Positions 1-5,886 of a stretch of DNA of 5,919 nucleotides are shown one piece after another. Below the pieces are notes generated by a model, which worked only from the letters and a program-made list of their open reading frames with translations, did not search any database and was not told the DNA's origin. The stretch spans positions 1-5,919 of the forward strand of contig CAMCBE010000138.1 in the NCBI GenBank assembly GCA_945872805.1. The letters are read 5' to 3'. The DNA comes from Chitinophaga pinensis. Lineage in GTDB: Bacteria; Bacteroidota; Bacteroidia; Chitinophagales; Chitinophagaceae. The position numbers and the translations under genes were made by a program. Each line of letters begins with the position of its first letter. Position 1 is the stretch's first letter.

Positions 1-283
1 CCCTTAATGTAGATCCTCCGCCATGCATTAAAGCAGGATATTTTTTTAATGAAATGTCAATAATCCAAAATTCCCCGAATCTGCTTAGAACTGTATCAAT
101 ATCACTCTCTAAGATTTTTGCTGCTGCTGCAGCTAGTGCGTAAGTATACGTATCGTCGTATACTTCATGGTTTTCAAAATCAGTGATGTCTAGTTTGGAT
201 TCATGTACTACATTTAGCCATGTTTCTTCCCCAAATTCAGTCTTAATTAATTGCTGTATTGATTGATTTACAATGCCGTACAT
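1..283 (-). CDS. H-NOX (heme NO/O2-binding) domain protein, N-terminal part, cut by window edge
   Basis: Reading the minus strand from the ATG at 283 gives 94 uninterrupted codons that run off the window. The translation starts MYGIVNQSIQQLI and has FGEETW (residues 17-22), YDDTYTYALAAAAAKIL (42-58), and LSRFGEFW (66-73). These match the start of the H-NOX/HNOB fold also found in soluble guanylate cyclase beta subunits (MYG.VN, G..W, YDD..TY.L.AA, FG). H-NOX proteins bind heme and sense NO or O2, usually signalling to a kinase, cyclase or chemoreceptor. The proximal heme histidine is expected near residue 105, just outside the window, as are the YxSxR residues that hold the heme propionates, so heme binding cannot be confirmed here. 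The last full codon is Arg94 and the leftover base allows Glu/Asp next, as in the family's R-E/D-F-L stretch. The start is well set: an in-frame TAA lies 15 bp upstream and ATG is the first start codon. No clear Shine-Dalgarno. It could be stand-alone or fused to an output domain. Confidence 0.86.
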   Translation of the reverse strand, partial: MYGIVNQSIQQLIKTEFGEETWLNVVHESKLDITDFENHEVYDDTYTYALAAAAAKILESDIDTVLSRFGEFWIIDISLKKYPALMHGGGSTLR

Positions 284-294
284 CGTTTTTTTTA

Positions 295-309
295 GATTTT
301 AGTAAAATC
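295..309. repeat. 15-bp palindrome just upstream of the H-NOX gene
   Basis: GATTTTA-G-TAAAATC is a perfect inverted repeat with 7-bp arms around a single central base. It ends 11 bp before the H-NOX start codon. It could be an operator or a feature of the leader. Its stem is almost all A-T, so it is a poor terminator candidate for the proline dehydrogenase gene upstream. The function is unknown. Confidence 0.4.
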
Positions 310-424
310 ACAATCATTCTTTCTTTTAAGGATGAAAGAGTCAGTAATATTTCCTCACTTACCGTGAATTCATTCAATTTGATTCAGTATTTATACGTAA
401 TGATATTAAAACAGTTCTAATCAA

Positions 425-1651
425 CTAAAGGCCCCTTCGCAGACACTCTTTCGTGATTAAATTTAATTCCCTTGTGGTTTGACCAGAAATTGAGCTATTT
501 TCTTCTGCTCTCCTCATTAAATAAGGAATTACTTCCTCTATTGGCCCGAATGGAAGGTATTTTGATGCGTTAAATCCGGCATCGCTTAAATTGAAGGTAA
601 GGTTGTCGCTCATGCCATAGAGTTGTGAAAAGTGGACATGTGGGTGATTGGCTTGGATGGATAGATCAATTAGTTTCTGCGTAGCCATCAAGTTACTTGA
701 TTCATTGTGGCTGGCAATGATGGTTGAAATGTGTTCTCGGTTTGTTAAGCAAAATTCTACGGCCTCGTTAAAATCATGGTCTGTTGCTCCCTTAGAAAGG
801 TGTATTGGGGTTATATAGGATAATTTATCCGCACGTTTATTTTCTTTTTCCATGTAGGCGCCTCGTACCAATTTCATGCCTAAAATGTAGTTGTTTTCGC
901 GGGCAATGTTGAAGCTATTTTTTAGAAAGGCTAATCTGTCTTTGCGATAAAGCTGAATTGTATTGTAGACGATGACTTTATCTTTATTGTATTTTTTCAT
1001 TAAGGAATCAGCTATATAGTCTATCGGCTCTTGTATCCAGGATTCTTCTGCATCAATCATGAGTCCGATTTTCTTTTCAGCAGCTAACTGGCTAATTGAC
1101 TCCATCCGGGCAAGGAGTTTGTTCCATTGGTTGGTTTCGTATGTTGTTAATTCAATAATTCGCTGTTCAAAAGCAAGTTGATTCGTGGTGTTTGTTGTTT
1201 TGGTAGGGGAGTTGAGTTTTTCTAAAAGAGTAATAGAAGTAAGCCCGGTTATTTTAATGCTTATGAAGGGTATATTTTGTTGAGTTGATGCAAAGGAGAT
1301 TACATCCCGAAACTGGTTGGTAATGGCATCGTATTGTTGGTCATTTTTTTCGCCACCTTCGATGCCGAAATCCAAAATGACCTGAACATTAAATCGGGAC
1401 AAGGTTTTGGCAACCAATCCAGTATCTTCTAATGTCAGTCCCCCTACAAATTGATCAAAAAGTGTTCTTTTTATCAGTTTTTTGATTGGAAACCCTACTT
1501 TAATAAGCCAGGGAGTAATTTTAGTAGCTATTTTGACTAAAATCGCAGATTTCATGAAGGTGAAGAGAAATCTAGCTTTTTTTAAGGCACAGTCTGATTT
1601 ATAGGCGAAGGCTTTTTCGGTATTCTCAAGGTTTATACGTGAAATGCTCAT
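425..1651 (-). CDS. Proline dehydrogenase (monofunctional, FAD-dependent)
   Basis: This 408-residue protein oxidises L-proline to 1-pyrroline-5-carboxylate, passing electrons to FAD and then to the membrane quinone pool. It is the first step of proline use as carbon, nitrogen or energy source. The family landmarks of the PutA-type (beta-alpha)8 barrel occur in order: LDFGIEG at 93-99, MIDAEES at 198-204, the flavin-binding stretch GMKLVRGAYMEKE at 258-270, SHNES at 314-318, QLYGMSDN at 343-350, and YLPFGP..EVIPYLMRRAEEN at 365-385. R380, R381 and E384 align with the substrate-binding RR..E of E. coli PutA. There is no aldehyde dehydrogenase domain, so P5C dehydrogenase must be encoded elsewhere. 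Length is normal for a stand-alone enzyme and no signal peptide is seen. An in-frame TAG 15 bp upstream of the ATG fixes the N-terminus, and the residues from about 9 on (NTEKAFAYKSD) look like the usual N-terminal segment. It lies 97 bp after the HxlR gene and 141 bp before the H-NOX gene. Confidence 0.96.
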   Translation of the reverse strand: MSISRINLENTEKAFAYKSDCALKKARFLFTFMKSAILVKIATKITPWLIKVGFPIKKLIKRTLFDQFVGGLTLEDTGLVAKTLSRFNVQVILDFGIEGGEKNDQQYDAITNQFRDVISFASTQQNIPFISIKITGLTSITLLEKLNSPTKTTNTTNQLAFEQRIIELTTYETNQWNKLLARMESISQLAAEKKIGLMIDAEESWIQEPIDYIADSLMKKYNKDKVIVYNTIQLYRKDRLAFLKNSFNIARENNYILGMKLVRGAYMEKENKRADKLSYITPIHLSKGATDHDFNEAVEFCLTNREHISTIIASHNESSNLMATQKLIDLSIQANHPHVHFSQLYGMSDNLTFNLSDAGFNASKYLPFGPIEEVIPYLMRRAEENSSISGQTTRELNLITKECLRRGL

Positions 1652-1700
1652 TCTATTTGTGGTATACTATCGATATGAAGGTACATCCAAATAAAAAAGA

Positions 1701-1732
1701 ATCGGCGTATCGGTGTCCTTATTACCTTATCA
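1701..1732. repeat. Two consecutive pairs of imperfect 8-bp tandem repeats upstream of proline dehydrogenase
   Basis: ATCGGCGT (1701-1708) is followed at once by ATCGGTGT (1709-1716), then CCTTATTA (1717-1724) by CCTTATCA (1725-1732). Each pair matches at 7 of 8 positions and differs by one C/T transition. The block lies 50 to 81 bp upstream of the proline dehydrogenase start codon and 17 bp beyond the HxlR stop codon. It could be a direct-repeat activator site or a product of replication slippage. No clear promoter was found beside it to decide. Confidence 0.45.
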
Positions 1733-1748
1733 GATGAAAATTGGCTGA

Positions 1749-2051
1749 TTATGCTGCAATAGTAGTAAGCTTTGAGACGGTTTTATTCAGCAAACCTAAA
1801 ACCTGACATATTTCACCACCAATTGTTGTCTGTATGTATTGATTTGATTCCGTTTTGTAGATGAGGCCGTCGGTTTCCATTTCCTTGAGACATTGTGAAA
1901 GCATTCTGCTACTGATCTTGGGTAGTAATTGTTTTATTTTGTTGAATTTTAGTGGCCTATCAACCATCAAAAATAGTATAACAGACTTCCATTTGCCACT
2001 TATTTTTTTTCGTTGAACTTCAAATATTTCCAAGTCAATTTGATTCATCAT
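1749..2051 (-). CDS. HxlR-family winged-helix transcriptional regulator
   Basis: This 100-residue cytoplasmic protein has the HxlR/MarR-like winged-helix domain along almost its whole length: ISGKWKSVILFLMVDRPLKFNKIKQ (17-41), a helix-turn-helix with recognition helix SSRMLSQCLKEMETDGLI (47-64), then a beta-wing (65-78) where the usual VEY.LT..G appears as QYIQTTIGG. HxlR proteins are dimers that bind inverted repeats and often respond to electrophiles, quinones or redox stress. The cysteine that commonly precedes the GGKW motif is missing here (position occupied within VQRKK). Two others occur, C54 in the recognition helix and C82 after the wing. It is slightly shorter than typical members (about 105-130 residues), lacking most of the C-terminal tail. 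A TAA codon immediately before the first ATG fixes the start region, although a second ATG follows directly. A good promoter and two inverted repeats lie upstream, so self-regulation is plausible. Proline dehydrogenase is downstream on the same strand. The target genes and ligand are unknown. Confidence 0.88.
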   Translation of the reverse strand: MMNQIDLEIFEVQRKKISGKWKSVILFLMVDRPLKFNKIKQLLPKISSRMLSQCLKEMETDGLIYKTESNQYIQTTIGGEICQVLGLLNKTVSKLTTIAA

Positions 2052-2069
2052 TTATACTTTTTTTGTTTA

Positions 2070-2084
2070 TGAAAGTTTCTTTCA
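2070..2084. promoter_or_regulatory. Palindrome at the predicted transcription start of the HxlR gene
   Basis: TGAAAG-TTT-CTTTCA is a perfect inverted repeat with 6-bp arms and a 3-bp centre. It directly abuts the predicted -7 element (2085-2092) and so covers the expected transcription start, where a bound repressor would block initiation. It lies 19 bp before the first HxlR ATG. Candidate autoregulatory operator. Confidence 0.45.
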
Positions 2085-2118
2085 CAAAGATAAAGTAGGT
2101 TTTTACTAATTTTTTCAA
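2085..2118 (-). promoter_or_regulatory. Predicted Bacteroidota-type promoter of the HxlR gene
   Basis: On the minus strand TATCTTTG (2092 to 2085) fits the Bacteroidota -7 consensus TAnnTTTG exactly. A TTG (2118 to 2116) lies 23 bp upstream, at the long end of the range accepted for the -33 element. The implied leader is about 25-30 nt. Confidence 0.55.
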
Positions 2119-2140
2119 TATCAAATTTCATATTAGTAAA
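2102..2140. repeat. 9-bp inverted repeat spanning the HxlR promoter
   Basis: TTTACTAAT (2102-2110) and ATTAGTAAA (2132-2140) are exact reverse complements separated by 21 bp, so the arm centres are 30 bp apart, close to three helical turns. The left arm sits between the predicted -33 and -7 elements and the -33 TTG lies in the spacer. The spacing would put two bound proteins on the same DNA face. Candidate regulator-binding site, with chance similarity possible in AT-rich DNA. Confidence 0.4.
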
Positions 2141-2430
2141 TTCCTGTATACTTAAAAGTGTTTCCAATGATTTTGAAACTTAAAAAATAAAAAAATTAGA
2201 CTACTGCGTTAAAAGAAATAAATAATTTTAGAGTTGAGATACAGATGGTTATTTTGATATGATTTTTCTATACTTATGTTAATCTAATTGATTATCAAAT
2301 AATTATATCCTTTGTCAGACTTTGTCTAGTGCTTTAGAAATTATTTTGTTTAATAAAATGATTGAAATTGATATTTTTTGTGAAACAATTTAGTCGATAA
2401 AGTCTATGTCTGATTTTTGTCATTTTTAAA

Positions 2431-2516
2431 ACTATACTTTTACCTAAAATGTATCTTTGTCTTTAAATTCGATCTAATTTATCGGCTTTTTTGCATAACA
2501 GATTACTATACTTTTA
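2431..2516. repeat. Direct repeat ACTATACTTTTA, two copies upstream of the AraC-type gene
   Basis: The 12-mer ACTATACTTTTA occurs exactly at 2431-2442 and 2505-2516, with starts 74 bp (about seven helical turns) apart. The copies flank the predicted -7 element at 2452-2459. Each contains TACTTTTA, one base from TAnnTTTG, so they may be weak alternative -7 elements rather than operators. Shorter related words (TATACTT) occur at 2054, 2148 and 2269. Confidence 0.35.
2452..2459 (+). promoter_or_regulatory. Predicted -7 element for the AraC-type regulator gene
   Basis: TATCTTTG matches TAnnTTTG exactly and is the same octamer as in the divergent HxlR promoter. It would give a leader of about 70 nt. 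No TTG/TTTG lies at the normal 17-23 bp spacing (the nearest TTTG ends at 2419, 32 bp away), so it may be weak or need an activator. Confidence 0.38.
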
Positions 2517-2534
2517 TATATCTATTGAATAATA

Positions 2535-3692
2535 ATGCTTAGTTATTTATTGTATACCATTGTTAGCTTTTCAGGGTTTCTGATTTTGTTTATCATTAAT
2601 TCAAAATACCGAACCCTTTCTAACATAAATATATTTTTACAGATACCTATTGGAATTAGTTCCTTGCGTTTTTTCTTTCATGCTACAACGGTAGTTTATC
2701 AAACACCGTTGACCTATTCCTTGATCAATGCCTTTGATATTTTAGGGACAATGACTATTGTTTGTTTTTATTTATATATTAAGCGATTGGTTTTGAAGTC
2801 TAATGTGAAAATCAGAAATTTCCATTTTTTTTCACCCATTTTGTTAATAGTTGTTTATTTGTTAATCCAAGTTATTGAAGTGCCCTACAGGCCCATAATT
2901 AGGATGTCCTATGCAGCATGTGCTATGCTGATTGCCATTTTTTATTGCATTATGGCCTTTATGCTTTTAAATAAGCATGTATTGCATCGCCCTAAAGACG
3001 TAAAGAGTTTCGCCGTTCAAGATCAAGTGATTCATAATTGGGTATTATTTTTGTTTATATGCGCATGCATTTTAATCCTAATTTTTTCATTCAGGGTCAT
3101 TCTATATAATTTTTATGATGTCACTAAATCACAGTCTTCCTTATTGCTAGGAAGCTCAATTCTTTGGTTGGTGTTATTTATTAAAATTATAATGACTCCA
3201 AAGATTTTGTATGGATATGATATACTCAGTAATAAGATAGACGCAATAGCCATCCCAAGCTTAGCCATGGAGAGTATATGGTCTTATTCGGAAACCCAAG
3301 CCATTACAAATGAGAAAGATCAGCGACTAAGTCCAAAGATTACCCCCTTTTTACGTGAGCATTTTCATCGAATAGAAGTGGCTACAATTTTTAATAAATT
3401 TTTGAGGAATGGGGATGCTTCAATAGATGACCTAGCCCACGTGATTAAAATCCCATCTTCTCATATGGTGTATTTATTCAAATACCATAGCAATGAGAGC
3501 TTCGTTGACTTTAAAAAAATCATTCGTGTTTATGATGCATTGACATTAATAAAAAATGGCTACTTAAATTCACAAACATTCGAATCCTTAGCCGTTGAAG
3601 TAGGATTTACATCATACACTTCATTCTTTTTAAGTTTCCGACAAATCACTGGTAAATCACCTCAAGTTTATCTGTCGAGCAGAGCAAGATAG
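2535..3692 (+). CDS. Membrane-anchored AraC-family transcriptional regulator (7 TM + HTH)
   Basis: The 385-residue protein has a membrane half followed by a DNA-binding half. Seven hydrophobic segments can be seen at about 3-21, 32-54, 63-86, 97-115, 126-146, 168-190 and 202-221. A linker containing TPKILYGYDIL (221-231) follows, a sequence typical of this Bacteroidota architecture. The AraC-type double helix-turn-helix covers about 282-382: the first HTH around SIDDLAHVIKIPSSHMVYLF (296-315), the second as SLAVEVGFTSYTSFFLSF (351-368) followed by RQITGKSPQVYL. These match the family pattern A..VGF.S.S.F...F....G.SP..Y. Such proteins probably sense a signal in or across the inner membrane and bind DNA from the membrane; the ligand and targets are unknown. 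The start is the first ATG after an in-frame TGA 9 bp upstream. It is divergent from the HxlR gene across 483 bp and converges on the M1 peptidase gene with 89 bp between stops. Neither neighbour proves its regulon. Confidence 0.92.
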   Translation: MLSYLLYTIVSFSGFLILFIINSKYRTLSNINIFLQIPIGISSLRFFFHATTVVYQTPLTYSLINAFDILGTMTIVCFYLYIKRLVLKSNVKIRNFHFFSPILLIVVYLLIQVIEVPYRPIIRMSYAACAMLIAIFYCIMAFMLLNKHVLHRPKDVKSFAVQDQVIHNWVLFLFICACILILIFSFRVILYNFYDVTKSQSSLLLGSSILWLVLFIKIIMTPKILYGYDILSNKIDAIAIPSLAMESIWSYSETQAITNEKDQRLSPKITPFLREHFHRIEVATIFNKFLRNGDASIDDLAHVIKIPSSHMVYLFKYHSNESFVDFKKIIRVYDALTLIKNGYLNSQTFESLAVEVGFTSYTSFFLSFRQITGKSPQVYLSSRAR

Positions 3693-3781
3693 AGAGTTAA
3701 ATCTGCCTTACTTTATTTATAAGATAATATAAATCTGAACATTAAATTTACCGGATTTAAAGGTTAAACACTGAAGCTATT

Positions 3782-5755
3782 TTACCATTTTAGTTCAAGC
3801 ATATTATTCCTTCGTTCAATATCTGCTGTTCGTTGAAGTGGGTCTATCTCGATTCGTTTTACCTCGAATAGTTTATGCTCAATTTCAATTGTATAGGTTG
3901 GATGTGTCCATTTCCATGGTTCGCCAACTGTCCGTTTCCTAGCAGGGTTTTCATTTGCTTTACTTCCAAACATTACGTATTGCGGAATGTAAACCAGTTC
4001 TTTGCTTCCGTCTTTGAATGTGATTTCTATATCAATCGGCATCGGCATTGTTCCAACATTTCTTAAACGAATTTTCATTTTACCACCTTCGTCCCAGAGA
4101 CTATCAATTCCATAATCAATTGTCTTATTGGTATTAACATAGAAATCTTTGTACCAATCCAATTGCAATTCACTTCTTTTTTCAGCAACGCGAATAAAGT
4201 CATTTACATTAGGGTGTTTGAATTTCCAGGTCTTATAGTAATCCATTAAAATACTATCCCTAGTGGAGGCGCCAACTATATAGCCTAGTTGCTCTAGAAA
4301 AACTTCACCTTTAGAATAGGAGTTAATGCTATATGCTGTATTGGAGCTATAGTGATCGGAATGTGTAGTGAGGGGTTCATTTAATTCACTTTTTGAGAGC
4401 ATGATGTATGAATCAAATGATGATTTATGGGGGAATGAATCTACGTTTCCATTCAACCAATTATTAACCCTCGATTCTGCAAAACTCGTGAAGCCCTCAT
4501 CCATCCATGGGTAAAGTGATTCATTTGTGGCTAAGATCATTTGATACCAACTATGCATCCATTCATGTAACACAACACCGTTTCCAGCTCCTTTTAATAA
4601 CGTAGCCATCGGATATTCCATGCCTCCATCACCACCTTGAATAAATGAATATTGTTTGTATGGATATTCTCCGAATGTTTTTTCAATAAAGGGCAATGCT
4701 TTTGATGCAATAGTTAAAACGCTATCCCATTCTTGTTTATACTTTTCAATGAATGCATTTAAGCTGTTTGCTGCTTTGTTATTATATGCAGTTAAGTTTT
4801 CTGTTGTTTTTATTTTAGCATATAAATTATTGAATTGCTTTGTTAGAGAGGCGGTATCAATTTTATAAAAAGAATGTAATACCAATCCTTTTCGAACAAG
4901 GGTTGAATTATGGATATAATTTGGATCTGCGGCCCATACAAAATCATGCACATTTGGAGCTTTAAACTTCCATGTCATCAATTTATCCGATGATTCTTTA
5001 AAGGGAATGGATGAGAATTTATCATATCCTTGTCCAATTTCTTGTGGATTTTGTAGGTAACCAGTTCCTGCAATGACAAATTTTTTGTCTATCGTAATAT
5101 TAACTTCATAATCTCCCCAAACGCCATAAAATTCTCGCGCTACATACGGCGTAGGATGCCATCCTTGGTAATCGTATTCACATAATTTAGGATACCATTG
5201 AGCCATGCTAAATGCTACACCCTCTGCATTGTGTCGTCCACTTCGTCTAACTTGAACGGGCACTTGTGCTTCAAATTCAAGTTCTATACTTGCTTTTGTC
5301 TTCGGTAATATGGGTTTTGAAAGCTCCACCTTTAAAATTGTCTCAAATAGGGTAGTCTTCTGTGTTATACCATTTACCTTTAGATTATGGATATTTTGAT
5401 AGCCAATTTCAGTTGGAGTTAATTTGGAAATTCTGTCTTGAACTCGTGCATCCCAATCAGCCCGACCACGAATCAGTTTTTTCCCCATTTCAATACTGCG
5501 CTGATCCATCATACTGCCAGGCTGAAATGCATTCCAATACAAGTGGTAGTAGAGCACTTTTAGGGTGTCTGGTGAGTTATTCCAGTATTCTAGTCGTTGC
5601 TTTCCTGAAAATTGGTTAGATACGGCATCAACTTTCACGTCCATTTTATAGTTTACCCGTTGTTGCCACCTGTCAGGTTGTGCCAACACGGATGAATTGG
5701 AAAGTATTAAGAGTAATACAACCCCGATTACTAAGTGCGAAAACGATCTAATCAT
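3782..5755 (-). CDS. Secreted M1-family metallopeptidase (aminopeptidase N-like)
   Basis: This 657-residue zinc peptidase probably removes N-terminal amino acids from peptides in the periplasm. Residues 1-25 form a signal peptide: R3, a hydrophobic core (8-18), and a VLA-Q cleavage site. No lipobox cysteine is present. An N-terminal beta-rich domain (about 30-225) precedes the thermolysin-like catalytic domain. The exopeptidase motif appears as GGMEYP (377-382) in place of GAMEN. The zinc site is HEWMH (397-401) with the third ligand E420 in WMDEGFTSFAE, exactly 18 residues after H401. Y480 in YSKG is the likely transition-state tyrosine. Thus all catalytic residues are present. The C-terminal part (about 545-645) looks like a beta-sandwich, ending in VKRIEIDPLQRTADIERRNN. 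There is no large helical M1 C-terminal domain and no recognisable type IX sorting domain. An in-frame TGA 27 bp upstream, with no other start between, fixes the ATG. Substrate preference cannot be read from sequence. Confidence 0.96.
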   Translation of the reverse strand: MIRSFSHLVIGVVLLLILSNSSVLAQPDRWQQRVNYKMDVKVDAVSNQFSGKQRLEYWNNSPDTLKVLYYHLYWNAFQPGSMMDQRSIEMGKKLIRGRADWDARVQDRISKLTPTEIGYQNIHNLKVNGITQKTTLFETILKVELSKPILPKTKASIELEFEAQVPVQVRRSGRHNAEGVAFSMAQWYPKLCEYDYQGWHPTPYVAREFYGVWGDYEVNITIDKKFVIAGTGYLQNPQEIGQGYDKFSSIPFKESSDKLMTWKFKAPNVHDFVWAADPNYIHNSTLVRKGLVLHSFYKIDTASLTKQFNNLYAKIKTTENLTAYNNKAANSLNAFIEKYKQEWDSVLTIASKALPFIEKTFGEYPYKQYSFIQGGDGGMEYPMATLLKGAGNGVVLHEWMHSWYQMILATNESLYPWMDEGFTSFAESRVNNWLNGNVDSFPHKSSFDSYIMLSKSELNEPLTTHSDHYSSNTAYSINSYSKGEVFLEQLGYIVGASTRDSILMDYYKTWKFKHPNVNDFIRVAEKRSELQLDWYKDFYVNTNKTIDYGIDSLWDEGGKMKIRLRNVGTMPMPIDIEITFKDGSKELVYIPQYVMFGSKANENPARKRTVGEPWKWTHPTYTIEIEHKLFEVKRIEIDPLQRTADIERRNNMLELKW

Positions 5756-5869
5756 GGCCTTTTTGTTTAAAATGGAGGAAAATCAAGCGAAATTGAAATT
5801 CTAGCCGAAATTAACTTGAATTGATAAATTATGCAGGTTTTTTGGCGATAATGTTTTTGATGGTTAAAT

Positions 5870-5886
5870 TTGCTACATGTTAGCAA
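5870..5886. repeat. Inverted repeat upstream of the M1 peptidase gene
   Basis: TTGCTA (5870-5875) and TAGCAA (5881-5886) are reverse complements around CATGT, lying about 115 bp upstream of the peptidase start codon. It could be an operator for this gene or for one beyond the window edge. No convincing promoter was seen between it and the gene. Confidence 0.3.

Larger units (their letters stand above)
2052..2534. other. Divergent AT-rich intergenic region between HxlR and AraC-type regulator genes
   Basis: This 483-bp stretch has no supportable protein-coding or RNA gene: ATG-started frames on both strands close within a few codons. It carries the HxlR promoter with two inverted repeats at its left end, a likely -7 element for the AraC-type gene at its right end, two copies of a 12-mer, and three copies of CTTTGTC (2310-2316, 2320-2326, 2455-2461), the first two spaced one helical turn apart. 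It is long for a divergent promoter region, so it may hold several regulator sites or an undetected small RNA. Confidence 0.6.

Noticed and set aside
318..339. TCTTTC / GAAAGA inverted repeat after the proline dehydrogenase gene, considered as its terminator
   Set aside because: Arms of six mostly A-T pairs with a 10-base loop and no T-run on the minus strand after it. Too weak to call.
1652..1700. Possible promoter for proline dehydrogenase: a TTTG with TATACC 21 bp downstream on the minus strand
   Set aside because: The downstream element shares only TA with TAnnTTTG, so it is not strong enough to list as a promoter. The gene may instead be read through from the HxlR promoter.
3742..3760. 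TTAAAT / ATTTAA inverted repeat between the converging AraC-type and M1 genes, considered as a shared terminator
   Set aside because: The stem is only A-T pairs with a 7-base loop and no clean T-run follows on either strand. No convincing terminator is visible in the 89-bp gap.
3875..4066. Open frame of 63 codons on the plus strand within the M1 peptidase gene
   Set aside because: It lies opposite a well-supported conserved coding sequence, has no recognisable domain, and is cysteine/phenylalanine-rich as expected of a shadow frame.
4656..4868. Open frame of 70 codons on the plus strand within the M1 peptidase gene
   Set aside because: Antisense to the region just before the catalytic motifs. 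No family resemblance or start signal, so treated as a shadow.
5362..5619. Open frame of 85 codons on the plus strand within the M1 peptidase gene
   Set aside because: Antisense to the conserved N-terminal domain of the peptidase, with no recognisable domain.
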